A DNA stretch of 64,000 nucleotides from Stagnimonas sp965279705. Its GTDB lineage: Bacteria > Pseudomonadota > Gammaproteobacteria > Nevskiales > Nevskiaceae. Made by a program: the position numbers and the translations under genes. This document shows, piece by piece, positions 8,364 to 17,247 of the stretch. The DNA is taken from the NCBI GenBank assembly GCA_965279705.1, contig OZ257257.1, positions 3,286,001-3,350,000 of the forward strand, read 5' to 3'. Below the pieces are notes generated by a model. That model had not been told where the DNA came from, ran no database searches, and saw only the letters and a list, made by a program, of their open reading frames with translations. How positions within the stretch are numbered: the stretch's first letter is position 1; each line of letters begins with the position of its first letter.

Positions 8364-9580
8364 CGCAGATCGCGTCCGTCTCGTTGCAGGACCTCAGCCA
8401 GCATCTGCGCAGCAAAGCGGTGCCGACGGCGAGTGCTGAAGTGATCAGCGAACTACAAGCCAACGGCGTGCGCCTTGAAGACCCCAGCGCCGGTGCCGCC
8501 GCCCGCAAGGGCGGCGCCGGCCCCACCGACCACAAGGCAGTCACCGTCGATGGCCGCACGGTGATGGTGCCGGTGCACAGCGACACCGCCAAGGCCTCGC
8601 CGTTCTTCGCGCGCGCGCCAGATGCACAAGGCGTGAGCGTGCTCGAACGCAATGGTCTCGCCATCGCTCGTATCGAGTTCCCCCTGCAACCACGCTTCTA
8701 CGCGCTGCAAACTTTCGACGGCGTGGCCTACGGCAAGATCGCCCAGCTACACGGCAAAGATGTGCTCGCCACCACCGTGCTGCAAACCTGCATCCGCTAC
8801 GGCCGCCGCAGCACCTCGTGCCAGTTCTGCGCCATCGGCGAGAGCCTGAAAGAAGGCCGCACCATCAACCGCAAGACGCCCGAGCAACTCGGCGAAGTCG
8901 CGCGCGCCGCCGTGCTACTCGACAGCGTGAAGCACATGGTGATGACCACCGGCACGCCCAACTTCACCGACCGTGGCGCCGAGATTCTTTGCGAGAGCGC
9001 CTTCGGCGTGAAGGCCGCGACCGTCGACCATTTTGGTGCCGCCGGTGCGCGCCGTGGCTTACCCGTACAGGCGCAGTGCGAGCCGCCCGACGATGCGCGC
9101 TGGTATCAGCGCCTGAAAGATGCCGGTGTCGATTCGCTCGGCATGCACCTCGAAGCCGTCACGCCGGAAGTGCGGCATCGCATCATGCCCGGCAAGGCGA
9201 CGGTGAGCTTGCGCGAATACATGACCGCCTTCGCCGATGCCGTCGCGGTATTCGGCCGCGGCCAGGTCAGCACCTATATTCTGGCGGGGCTGGGCGATAG
9301 CGACGAGGCCATTCTTGAGATGAGTGCCGAGCTCATCCAGCTCGGCGTCTATCCCTTCGTGGTGCCCTTTTTGCCCGTCGGCGGCACGCCACTCGCCCAG
9401 CAACTCTCACCGAGTGCCGCCGCCATGCGCCGCCTGCTCGCACCCCTCGGCAAGATGCTGGTCGAGGGCGGCTTGAAGAGTGCCGATATCAAGGCCGGTT
9501 GCGGCAAGTGCGGCGCTTGCTCTTCGCTCGCCTCGTTCGAGACCGACACGCCGACGGTGCAGACCCATGCGCTGGCCTGA
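8360..9580 (+). CDS. nitD: NitD: MSMEG_0568 family radical SAM protein
   Basis: 406 residues. The cluster-binding cysteines are spaced C144-X9-C154-X2-C157 (CIRYGRRSTSCQFC), which differs from the classic CX3CX2C and is characteristic of this subfamily. A second cysteine group (AGCGKCGAC) near the C-terminus may bind an auxiliary FeS cluster. The substrate is unknown. It is always linked to the nitrilase in Nit1C clusters. Its start overlaps nitC (ATGA, 8360-8363), and its end overlaps nitE by 14 nt. Confidence 0.9.
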   Translation: MTQIASVSLQDLSQHLRSKAVPTASAEVISELQANGVRLEDPSAGAAARKGGAGPTDHKAVTVDGRTVMVPVHSDTAKASPFFARAPDAQGVSVLERNGLAIARIEFPLQPRFYALQTFDGVAYGKIAQLHGKDVLATTVLQTCIRYGRRSTSCQFCAIGESLKEGRTINRKTPEQLGEVARAAVLLDSVKHMVMTTGTPNFTDRGAEILCESAFGVKAATVDHFGAAGARRGLPVQAQCEPPDDARWYQRLKDAGVDSLGMHLEAVTPEVRHRIMPGKATVSLREYMTAFADAVAVFGRGQVSTYILAGLGDSDEAILEMSAELIQLGVYPFVVPFLPVGGTPLAQQLSPSAAAMRRLLAPLGKMLVEGGLKSADIKAGCGKCGACSSLASFETDTPTVQTHALA

Positions 9581-10148
9581 GCAGACGGTGCTGGAAGTGC
9601 TGCGCGTGAGTGCAGACGGCCATCAAGCGTTCGTGCCCACCGAATACATCATCAAACACATCACCGAACGCTGGGAGCGCCGAGAAGCATCGCGCCTGCG
9701 CCGCCAGGTGTTCTGCACCGAGCAAGGTCTGTTCGATGGCAGCGATGCCGATGCCATCGATCGTATTGCCACCACCATCGTCGCGGTTTCCTGCGTGTTC
9801 GGCATGCCCGAGCAAGTTGTTGGTACCGTGCGCATCCACGAGACCCAGCCGGGGGTTTGGCATGGCTCGCGGCTGGCGGTGCAGCGCGACTACCGTCGTA
9901 GCGCGATGCTCGGTAGCGAGCTGATCCGCATGGCGGTATCGACCGCGCACGGGCGTGGGGCGCACCGGTTTCTGGCGCAGGTACAGGCGCAGAACGCGCC
10001 GCTGTTTCACCGCCTGCATTGGCAGACGCTGCAAGAATGCAGCCTGCGCGATAAGCCGCACCACCTGATGCAGGCAAGTCTGTATCACTACCCGCCGTGC
10101 TTCAGCGGCGAGGTCGGTTTCGTCAGCACCTTGCGCGCGGCGGCCTGA
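9567..10148 (+). CDS. nitE: NitE: MSMEG_0567/Sll0786 family GNAT N-acetyltransferase
   Basis: 193 residues from the ATG at 9567, inside the 3' end of nitD. A GNAT core is visible: RRQVFCTEQGLF near residue 45, VGTVRIHE near 90, and an acetyl-CoA loop-like RRSAMLGSELIRMAV near 115-130. Position and similarity place it as the acetyltransferase of the Nit1C operon. Its acceptor substrate is not known. Confidence 0.85.
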   Translation: MRWPEQTVLEVLRVSADGHQAFVPTEYIIKHITERWERREASRLRRQVFCTEQGLFDGSDADAIDRIATTIVAVSCVFGMPEQVVGTVRIHETQPGVWHGSRLAVQRDYRRSAMLGSELIRMAVSTAHGRGAHRFLAQVQAQNAPLFHRLHWQTLQECSLRDKPHHLMQASLYHYPPCFSGEVGFVSTLRAAA

Positions 10149-10153
10149 TTGCC

Positions 10154-11161
10154 ATGAATCTGCACGGCATCGCCGCTGGGCTACAAAACTCACGCGGCGT
10201 GGCACACAAGCGTGACATCGCAGAGGTGGTGACCACACTCGGCATCGCCGACACCAACGCGACCATCGCGGTGGGCGATGACTGCGCGGCGATACCCGAT
10301 GGTGATGGTTTCCTGCTGCTCGCTATCGAAGGCTTCTTGAACGAGTTCGTCGTGGCCGAGCCCTGGTTCGCCGGCTGGTGCGGCGTCATGGTGAACATCA
10401 GCGACATCTACGCCATGGGCGGCCGGCCGATTGCGGTGGTCGATGCCCTGTGGAGCGCGGGCCCCGAGCGCGGCAAGACCGTGCTCGATGGCCTCGCCAC
10501 CGCCGCGCGCACCTATGGCGTGCCGGTCGTCGGCGGCCACAGCAACACCCGCTGCGACCGCGAGCAGTTCTCGGTGGCGATTCTGGGCCGCGCCAAAAAA
10601 CTGCTGACCAGCTTCGACGCCAAGCCCGGCGATGTGTTGCTCTCTGTCACCGATCTGCGCGGCGCGTATCGCCCGCATTTCTCCAACTGGGATGCCGCTT
10701 CTGGTGTCGATAGCCGTCGCCTGCGCGGCGATCTCGAACTGCTGCCGGCGCTCGCTGAGGATGGCCTCTGTAGGGCCGCCAAGGACATCTCGCAAGCCGG
10801 CCTGCTCGGCACGCTGCTGATGCTGCTGGAGTGCTCGGGCGTCGGTGCCACTGTCAACCTACGCGCGGTGCCGATACCGCCCGATGTCGAGCCTGAGCGC
10901 TGGCTGCTACAGACCTTCCCCAGCTACGGCTTTCTGCTCTCCGTGAAGCCGGCGCACGTCGCCTGTGTGATGAGCCGCTTCGCCGCGCGCAATCTGGCTT
11001 GCGCGGCGATTGGCGTGATCGAGCCGCACCGCCAACTGCGCCTGCGCGACGGCAGCGACGAAGTCACCGCCTGGGATTTTCACCACAGCGCCCTCATCGG
11101 CTGCGGCCCTGCGGCACCTGCCGCTCACATAGCACTTTCCACCACCCTCACCCATGCCTGA
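10154..11161 (+). CDS. nitF: NitF: Sll0787 family AIR-synthase-like (PurM/ThiL-fold) protein
   Basis: 335 residues from the ATG at 10154, five bases after nitE. It carries the PurM/SelD/ThiL superfamily features: GDDCAAIPDG near residue 40 (Mg-ATP aspartates) and MVNISDIYAMGGRP near 80 (dimer-interface/ATP site). The C-terminal half has the second AIRS domain (ISQAGLLGTLLMLLE). It is expected to be an ATP-dependent enzyme acting on a product of the other Nit proteins, but the reaction is unknown. It overlaps nitG by 8 nt. Confidence 0.88.
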   Translation: MNLHGIAAGLQNSRGVAHKRDIAEVVTTLGIADTNATIAVGDDCAAIPDGDGFLLLAIEGFLNEFVVAEPWFAGWCGVMVNISDIYAMGGRPIAVVDALWSAGPERGKTVLDGLATAARTYGVPVVGGHSNTRCDREQFSVAILGRAKKLLTSFDAKPGDVLLSVTDLRGAYRPHFSNWDAASGVDSRRLRGDLELLPALAEDGLCRAAKDISQAGLLGTLLMLLECSGVGATVNLRAVPIPPDVEPERWLLQTFPSYGFLLSVKPAHVACVMSRFAARNLACAAIGVIEPHRQLRLRDGSDEVTAWDFHHSALIGCGPAAPAAHIALSTTLTHA

Positions 11162-11441
11162 AGTCACTTTTCACGTCCGCTGGCCCGACGCCAGCGAGCA
11201 GCGTTGCTACTCGCCCTCATCGACCATCAAGGACTTCTTCACCGCTGGCGAGAGCTATCCACTCGACGAGTTTCTCGACCGCAGCCGCCGCGCCTTGAAC
11301 CACGCCAGCGAGCGGGTGCGCCAGCGCTATGGCTTTGCCTGTAGCAGCGCGATGGGACAGTTGCAGCAGATCGAACATACCGCCGCGCGCTTCATCGAGA
11401 TCAAGGACGCGCGCGTCACCCTGAAAAGTTTCGAGGATTGA
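11154..11441 (+). CDS. nitG: NitG: MSMEG_0570 family small protein
   Basis: 95 residues. It starts inside the end of nitF (8-nt overlap) and ends 7 bp before nitH. The sequence (EVTFHVRWPDASEQRCYSPSSTIKDFF, and FACSSAMGQLQQIEHTA with one cysteine of unknown role) matches the small conserved protein of Nit1C clusters. No catalytic motif is recognised; the function is unknown. Confidence 0.85.
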   Translation: MPEVTFHVRWPDASEQRCYSPSSTIKDFFTAGESYPLDEFLDRSRRALNHASERVRQRYGFACSSAMGQLQQIEHTAARFIEIKDARVTLKSFED

Positions 11442-11448
11442 CCCCACC

Positions 11449-12750
11449 ATGAACGCCGCCATCAAGCCCCAGCAAACCCACTACAGCGCGCTCGTCATCG
11501 GCGGTGGCCAGGCGGGCTTAAGTGCCAGCTACTTCCTGAAGCAGAAAGGTATTAACCATCTGGTGTTCGAGAAGCACGACGTCGCGCACGAGTGGAAAAA
11601 TCGCCGATGGGATTCCTTCTGCCTGGTCACCCCCAACTGGCAGTGCCAACTGCCGGGCTACCCCTACAGTGGGCCTGATCCCAAAGGCTTCATGTTGAAG
11701 GACGAGATCGTCGCCTACGTCGAAGGCTTTGCCGCCTCGTTCAACCCGCCGCTGCTCACGGGTGTGGCCGTGACGCGGCTCGCGCGCGATACGGGCGGCC
11801 TCTACACTGTGGTCACTACCGTCGGCACCTACACCGCAGACCAGGTGATCGTCGCTGTCGGCGGCTACCACGTGCCGGTGGTGCCGCGCATGGCCGAGCG
11901 GCTGCCACCGCACCTGAAGCAGTTGCACGCCCCCGAATATCGCAACGCTGCCGCGCTGCCACCCGGCGCGGTACTCGTGGTCGGCACCGGCCAGAGCGGC
12001 TGCCAGATTGCGGAAGACCTGCATCTCGCCGGCCGGCAGGTGCATCTCTGTGTTGGCGGGGCACCACGCGCGCCGCGCCAGTATCGCGGCAAAGATGCTG
12101 TCGAATGGCTGCACGCCATGGGCTATTACGACATCCCCATCCACGAGCACCCCAACCGCGACAAGGTGCGCGCCAAGGCCAACCACTACCTCACCGGGCG
12201 CGATGGCGGCCGCGAGATCGACCTGCGCAAGTTCGCCAGCGAAGGCATGCAGCTGCATGGCCGGCTGAAGGCCGTTGCCGACGGCACGCTGCATTTTGAA
12301 GAGGACCTTGCCAAGAACCTCGACCATGCCGATACGGTCGCCAACAGCATCAAGTCCACCATCGATCAGTTTCTGGCGCGCGAGGGCATCGATGCGCCCA
12401 TCGAGCCGCCGCATGTGCCCTGCTGGCAACCGCCCGCAGAGGCCGCAGCACTCGATCTCGCCAGCGCCAACATCACCAGCGTGATCTGGTGCATCGGCTA
12501 TCGGGCAGACTTCTCGTGGGTGGAAGTGCCGGTATTCGATGGCCGTGGCTACCCAACGCACGAGCGCGGCGTGACCACTGCGCCGGGCCTGTATTTTCTC
12601 GGTCTGCCCTGGCTCTACACCTGGGGCAGCGCGCGCTTCTCGGGCATTGCACGCGATGCCGAGCACGTCAGCACCATAGTCGCGTCACGTCGCGTCAACG
12701 CCACCACCGCGCAACTACAAACACTCAACGAACTGGCTATTGGCAGTTGA
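11449..12750 (+). CDS. nitH: NitH: MSMEG_0569 family flavin-dependent oxidoreductase
   Basis: 433 residues. An FAD Rossmann motif (VIGGGQAGLSASYFLK, about residues 15-30) and a second NAD(P)H motif (VVGTGQSGCQIAEDL, near 180) give the layout of class B flavin monooxygenases. The segment after the first motif (HEWKNRRWDSFCLVTPNW) is the family signature. It closes the Nit1C operon; the gene after it is convergent, 30 bp away. The substrate is unknown. Confidence 0.9.
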   Translation: MNAAIKPQQTHYSALVIGGGQAGLSASYFLKQKGINHLVFEKHDVAHEWKNRRWDSFCLVTPNWQCQLPGYPYSGPDPKGFMLKDEIVAYVEGFAASFNPPLLTGVAVTRLARDTGGLYTVVTTVGTYTADQVIVAVGGYHVPVVPRMAERLPPHLKQLHAPEYRNAAALPPGAVLVVGTGQSGCQIAEDLHLAGRQVHLCVGGAPRAPRQYRGKDAVEWLHAMGYYDIPIHEHPNRDKVRAKANHYLTGRDGGREIDLRKFASEGMQLHGRLKAVADGTLHFEEDLAKNLDHADTVANSIKSTIDQFLAREGIDAPIEPPHVPCWQPPAEAAALDLASANITSVIWCIGYRADFSWVEVPVFDGRGYPTHERGVTTAPGLYFLGLPWLYTWGSARFSGIARDAEHVSTIVASRRVNATTAQLQTLNELAIGS

Positions 12751-12780
12751 GCGCAATGCTTGCCTGCATGGCTTTGCGTC

Positions 12781-14721
12781 TCACTGCTCGGCGCACTGCG
12801 ACGAGCCACAGGCAGAAGCGCAGCCTTGGGTCACGCTGGCAAAACGATCAACATCGTTGCAGGCATACGCGAGCGCAAATGCCTGCGCAGCACTCAGGCA
12901 GGCCTGTGTGCGATAGCTGATGGGGATGTTGATTTCACGCTCAGAACCGGGGCAAGTCGCCCGATAGCTCGTCGATTGCATGGGCGCTTTCGCGGGTGCG
13001 CTGCTGGGCGCTGCGCTCGCGGCGCCACCGCCCGATGCCGAAAGCGCGTTCTGGGTATTGGTGATGCCCTGCTGGCCCGCCATGCTGTCTGAGACAAAGC
13101 CCTTGAGGATGTCGACCTGCTGGCTGCCGGGCAGCTTGGTGATGCCGCCCGCCACGGCGCCGACGCCGAGTGCAGCCAGCTTGCCCCATTGAAACCCTGA
13201 ATCTTCTTCCTGCTGCTGCGCAGCCGCCCGCTGTGCTGCCTGCACCCGGGCAACACGCTCGCGTTCGAGCGCGAGCTTGGCCTGATGCTCACGGGCAATC
13301 TGTTCTTGCTCCTGCTGCTTGGCGGATTTGTAGGCTTGCAGTTCAAGCCGGGTCTTGAACAACTGGTCTACGCGCTCGCCATAGGCATATTCGCAACGCT
13401 CGAGCGAGCCGTTGAAGCGGCAGAGGCCGTCTCCATCAAACTGGCCCTCGATGATGTTGCCGTCGAACACCAACTCGCTGCCCTGGAAGTACTGCGCCGC
13501 GCCGTTGAGCTTTGCATCCATGGCCTTGCTCTTGTAGCGCCGGATGCCGCCGTCAAAACCGATTTCATCCGGCACCAGCACGCCATTGCGAGTCAAGCCG
13601 CGCAAGTAGTTTTTGCCGTCTTCGCTATAGGCCAAGAACGGATGCTCCCTGACTACCACCGGCTCGGGCGGCAGTGGCAGTGCGGGCAAGGGTTCGACCA
13701 AGCCCGCCGCGGTGTCGGGCGACGCCACGACCAGCGGCAATGCCGCCAACGCAGAGAGACCTGATGGGTCTGCGACAGCGGTAGCAGTTGCCGGTACTGG
13801 CTCGGGTGCGGTCACTGGCGCCTCGACAACAAGCGGAGGCGGAGGGGGCAGCGAGGCCGCACTGCAACTATCGGCCAAGGGGCGAAAGCCGCCCAATGCG
13901 GTCAGCACCGGCCGGCAAGGCGAACCGAGAATGTCCGACAAGCTCGCGGACTGATAGCGAACAACATCTTTCTCCCACAGGGTGGCGCGCTTTTGCACGG
14001 TGCTTTGGGCATCGGTTTCATAGACGCTGCCAAAGCCCTGCTTGAGGCCATCCACCACCGGCGCCTCAAGCGCGAGTTCGCCGTTTTTGTAGACCTTGCT
14101 CAGCACCACATTGCCGTTGAGGTCGATGGTGTCTTTGCCCACCAACTGGCCCTTGGGGTCGTAATGAAGAATTTCGCCAGGCATGAATCTGCCCTTGTCG
14201 CGCTGGCCCTTGGTGGTGCTGCCATCCGGCCGCGTCACCACCACTGCACCGGTCAGCCCGCCGCCGACAAAATTGCCGGCATAGCGGTCGCCATTGGCGT
14301 AAACACCAATGCCTGGTCCATTGAGCACGCCCTGGGGCCAAGCGATACCGCCGAAGACGATGCGCTGCGCACGATCGAGCTGTACCGCAGGGCCGATCAC
14401 CGTGCCCTCCTTGAACATGCCGATCAGGCGGTAGGTCGGGCACTCCATCTCCGACAAGCCCTCCGCTTTGGTGTCAACGAAAAATTGGGAGAAACTCGAC
14501 GGCGGCTCTGCCAGCCGGAAATGGCAACCGGCCCCGCCGACAAACCACTCCTGCAGCGCCAGCTTGGCCAAGCCTGTCGCGGGCAGATATTCAGCGGCCA
14601 CCGTGCGCAGCCGCGCCAGATCTTCAGCAGCAGGATCGGCCGCAGAACTCTGCACGCAGACGCCCAGACCCAGCAGGAAACTCCAGCGCAGCAGCGCGGT
14701 ATAGGGATTACGACGGCTCAT
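12781..14721 (-). CDS. Secreted MORN-like repeat protein with coiled coil
   Basis: 646 residues from the ATG at 14721, which is preceded by GAGG and gives a signal peptide ending near VQSSAA; the frame is open upstream but without signal-peptide character. Residues ~60-230 contain MORN-like units (GPGIGVYANGDRYAGNF; DGSTTKGQRDKGRFMPGEI). A Pro/Ala-rich linker follows (~270-340), then another MORN-like segment (YFQGSELVFDGNIIEGQFDGDGL), a charged coiled coil (~450-510), a short Gly-rich hydrophobic stretch and a cysteine-rich tail. No enzymatic motif was seen. Periplasmic or cell-surface location is inferred from the signal peptide. Confidence 0.65.
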   Translation of the reverse strand: MSRRNPYTALLRWSFLLGLGVCVQSSAADPAAEDLARLRTVAAEYLPATGLAKLALQEWFVGGAGCHFRLAEPPSSFSQFFVDTKAEGLSEMECPTYRLIGMFKEGTVIGPAVQLDRAQRIVFGGIAWPQGVLNGPGIGVYANGDRYAGNFVGGGLTGAVVVTRPDGSTTKGQRDKGRFMPGEILHYDPKGQLVGKDTIDLNGNVVLSKVYKNGELALEAPVVDGLKQGFGSVYETDAQSTVQKRATLWEKDVVRYQSASLSDILGSPCRPVLTALGGFRPLADSCSAASLPPPPPLVVEAPVTAPEPVPATATAVADPSGLSALAALPLVVASPDTAAGLVEPLPALPLPPEPVVVREHPFLAYSEDGKNYLRGLTRNGVLVPDEIGFDGGIRRYKSKAMDAKLNGAAQYFQGSELVFDGNIIEGQFDGDGLCRFNGSLERCEYAYGERVDQLFKTRLELQAYKSAKQQEQEQIAREHQAKLALERERVARVQAAQRAAAQQQEEDSGFQWGKLAALGVGAVAGGITKLPGSQQVDILKGFVSDSMAGQQGITNTQNALSASGGGAASAAPSSAPAKAPMQSTSYRATCPGSEREINIPISYRTQACLSAAQAFALAYACNDVDRFASVTQGCASACGSSQCAEQ

Positions 14722-14801
14722 CAGGTCCTCACTTGCTTTGCACTGATCCAAGGCGGGTATCGGCTGTTGTGTGCTCTCACCGATTGATCTGATTCCAACC
14801 T

Positions 14802-14942
14802 TGTCACCTAGGCATATAAACATGTGAACTCGGCGCCCACATCCTGACTGAAGTTTAGCTTCAAGCAGCGACGTTTAATGATGTGAACGCCGTCGTCACC
14901 AGAACCGCCGTTTGAGCGGCCATGCAGTTCATGATGTGAACT
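14802..14942. repeat. Second Tn7-like left end (three GTGAAC sites)
   Basis: GTGAACT/G words occur at 14824, 14883 and 14936, with spacings of 59 and 53 bp. These are exactly the spacings of the sites in the complete left end at 18948-19086. A TGT at 14802 could be the terminus, but it lies 22 bp from the first site instead of 20, and the preceding 5 bp (AACCT) do not match TGTGG. I read it as the left end of an older, related element whose right end is gone. The third site is embedded in a palindrome (TGCAGTTCA 14923-14931 / TGAACTGCA 14937-14945). Confidence 0.6.
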
Positions 14943-14945
14943 GCA

Positions 14946-15106
14946 CTGAAACGACGTGTCGCTTTGACTCAGCGCGCTCAAAATATGGTCGGCCTTCTTT
15001 GAAGTGTCCGCGCTAACGGAGTAGAAGCCCAGGTGCCAAAAGCGGCCATTCGCACTTTGAATCGTGACGCTCTGGCCACAAACCTTTGTAACCCTGGTTA
15101 GCTCAC
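14946..15106. other. Non-coding remainder of the 14722-15106 gap
   Basis: The whole gap from 14722 to 15106 is 385 bp. Its first part is the upstream region of the MORN-like gene and the second left end; this remainder shows no convincing ORF, tRNA or terminator. Base composition is visibly lower in GC than the flanking genes. Confidence 0.4.
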
Positions 15107-15232
15107 TTACTGATTGCGAAGCCGCCAGGACTCGGGTGAGTCCGCCTGCCGACGCAAGAATCGTTGTTTGATGCCGCGCGCCATGCCGGTGAAAATGACC
15201 ATCAGCATAGACCCCACGATGCAGCAGGCCAT
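15107..15232 (-). CDS. Possible 41-residue small membrane protein
   Basis: An ATG at 15232 lies 2 bp after the stop of the linalool dehydratase/isomerase-like gene and opens a 41-codon frame: a hydrophobic N-terminus (MACCIVGSMLMVIFTGMA) followed by a basic tail (RGIKQRFLRRQ). The coupling to the upstream stop codon and the amphipathic layout suggest a real small inner-membrane peptide. There is no strong ribosome site and I recognise no family, so it could be chance. Confidence 0.35.
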   Translation of the reverse strand: MACCIVGSMLMVIFTGMARGIKQRFLRRQADSPESWRLRNQ

Positions 15233-15234
15233 AG

Positions 15235-17247
15235 TCAGTTCAGCGGCACGATGTGGAAGCTGCGCACGTCACTGCCCAGTGCAACGCGGAGGCTGGCGCA
15301 GCCCTCGGCATCGGCCACGAAAGCCTCTTGATTGGAATCGGTGATTCGATATCTTGCGGCGGGCTTGAGCTGGGCAAGACCGATGGTGTGCAGGCCCTCG
15401 CCGCCGTCGCTGGCCAAGTGCAGCTTCAGGTCTTTGCCATCGGACACCGCTCCCGCGACCAGCACCTGTGGATATTCGGCATGCGCCAATACCGGCCCCG
15501 TCTTCCAGGCCTCCGGCATGCCCACGTTCACCAAGTCGTACAGCGTGTTCGCACGCAGCACGCGGGCGGCGTGGATGACGGCGTGTGCGCTGGTAGAGGC
15601 CTTGGGATAGTGGCGCACGCCGCCGATCGTCTGGCTGGGGAACTCGCGGTCGAGGCGTGCCAAGAGGCCATCGGCCACTTCGTCATCGCCCATCTCGCGG
15701 GCGGCGACGGCAATGAGCCCATAGGTCGTGATCAGGCTGGGGCGATAGTTGCCGAAGTCGATCTTGTCCCAGCCGTTGAGCTTGAGCAGCACCTCGCCGT
15801 CGACGATGCGGATGAGATCGTGACGGAGGATCGCCCAGCTGCGCGCTGCCACATCCGGCAACACCGGATGAATGAACATCGCGGTAATGGCATCGGCCAT
15901 CGTCGCCGTCAGTGCCGGCAGTGTTAGGCCGGTGTGGTAATCGCGGATGGCAGTGATGCGTCCGACGAGGGTGATGAACTCTTCTTCCAGGCCCTTGCGG
16001 TAGCGGTCTTTCACGCTGTCCCACAGCGCGGTGCCGTAGAGGCGGTCGTGGCAGCGCAGCGCCAGCGCGCCGAAGTTGTTGCAGATGGGGTAGATCCAGC
16101 GCGGCTCGCAGGGAAACAGGCAGAAGTCAGAGCCCTGCATGTTCTTGAGGATGAGCTGGCAGAGGTCGGGAAAGCTCGTCTCGTATACGGTACCGTTGGG
16201 GTGCTCCAGCCGGATGCCGCCAGGCCGGCTGAATCGCTCGTCGCCAAAGTTGAGCTGGTGTAGGCCGAGCATGGCCGCATACCAGCCGTAATACATGATG
16301 TTGTCCTTGATGAAGGGATTGGGGTCAGTCTTGAAATGGCCCCAGATGTTTTCGAGCCGCCAATAGCTCCAGCAGCGGTGATCCATCATCTTCAGCGCCA
16401 GGTTTTCCTGCGCCTGCAGCTGATAGCCGCGAAACGAGGGCGTGCGGGCGTAGGCGTGCATCGACAGCATGTAGGACAGGTTGCAGATCTGGTAGCGCTT
16501 GGCGGCCTCGCGGAACTCGTCGATGCGGTCGAAGCCGTTGAACTCGCTCACCGGCTGCAGAGCGCGATCGAGCAGGAAGCGCCATTGCTGCAAGTCCCTC
16601 ACGGTCACCGGACTGACGGTTGCAGCGCCGGTGGTGACATCCACATTGCGGGTGATCGGCGTGCGGGCGTCGGCGAGAAAGGTATTGATGCGCGCTGCTT
16701 CGGCGCGCAGTGCGGGCAGGCGGCGGCGGAAGCGCCAGGTCGCAATCAGCGAGAACGCGGCAATGCCCAGTGGTAGCCATAAGCGAGCGTCGTGCAACTG
16801 CGTCGTCAGGCTGCCATTGCGGCACATCTCGGCGAGGCTCAGGTACGGCACGCCACCCCAGTGATCCATAGTCGCCGCCACGAGGGCGCTGCCCAGCCAG
16901 ACCAGCACGGGGGCGGCGATGTTGCCGGTGGCGATCCACAGGAACAGCGCGAATACGAACAGCAGCAGCGTGGCGAGGAACAGCAACACATGCAGTGTGG
17001 TCGAGGCCAGCGGGCTGGCCGCATGCAGCAGAAAGCCACCCCCCGGCATCGTCAGCCCCAGCCCGAAAGCCGCCCACTCCGGCCGGGCCAACCAGGCCAG
17101 TGCAGTGCCCAGCAGCAGGAGTGCGGTGTAGATCAGCGCCGTGCGCCGCCAGCGCGCGGCAGTGGCCGGGCCGGCTAGTGTCTTGCCGAGATCGAGCAGC
17201 GCGACGGGTTCGGGATTCAGGCGATACGGCAGGCTGGCGCTGCTCAT
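15235..17247 (-). CDS. Membrane-bound linalool dehydratase/isomerase-like protein
   Basis: 670 residues. Residues ~30-190 hold about four or five hydrophobic segments, including a long one near 85-125. The rest resembles the alpha/alpha-barrel domain of linalool dehydratase/isomerase: WRLENIWGHFKTDPNPF near 295, FCLFPCEPRWIYPICNN near 375, and GRITAIRDYHTGL near 430. The cysteines in the PCEP and ICNN region are candidates for the active-site pair known from the Castellaniella enzyme. Membrane-anchored relatives have unknown substrates, probably terpenoid or other tertiary/allylic alcohols. It overlaps the MpaB-type gene by 4 nt, forming one operon. The function is inferred from motif similarity only. 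Confidence 0.7.
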   Translation of the reverse strand: MSSASLPYRLNPEPVALLDLGKTLAGPATAARWRRTALIYTALLLLGTALAWLARPEWAAFGLGLTMPGGGFLLHAASPLASTTLHVLLFLATLLLFVFALFLWIATGNIAAPVLVWLGSALVAATMDHWGGVPYLSLAEMCRNGSLTTQLHDARLWLPLGIAAFSLIATWRFRRRLPALRAEAARINTFLADARTPITRNVDVTTGAATVSPVTVRDLQQWRFLLDRALQPVSEFNGFDRIDEFREAAKRYQICNLSYMLSMHAYARTPSFRGYQLQAQENLALKMMDHRCWSYWRLENIWGHFKTDPNPFIKDNIMYYGWYAAMLGLHQLNFGDERFSRPGGIRLEHPNGTVYETSFPDLCQLILKNMQGSDFCLFPCEPRWIYPICNNFGALALRCHDRLYGTALWDSVKDRYRKGLEEEFITLVGRITAIRDYHTGLTLPALTATMADAITAMFIHPVLPDVAARSWAILRHDLIRIVDGEVLLKLNGWDKIDFGNYRPSLITTYGLIAVAAREMGDDEVADGLLARLDREFPSQTIGGVRHYPKASTSAHAVIHAARVLRANTLYDLVNVGMPEAWKTGPVLAHAEYPQVLVAGAVSDGKDLKLHLASDGGEGLHTIGLAQLKPAARYRITDSNQEAFVADAEGCASLRVALGSDVRSFHIVPLN

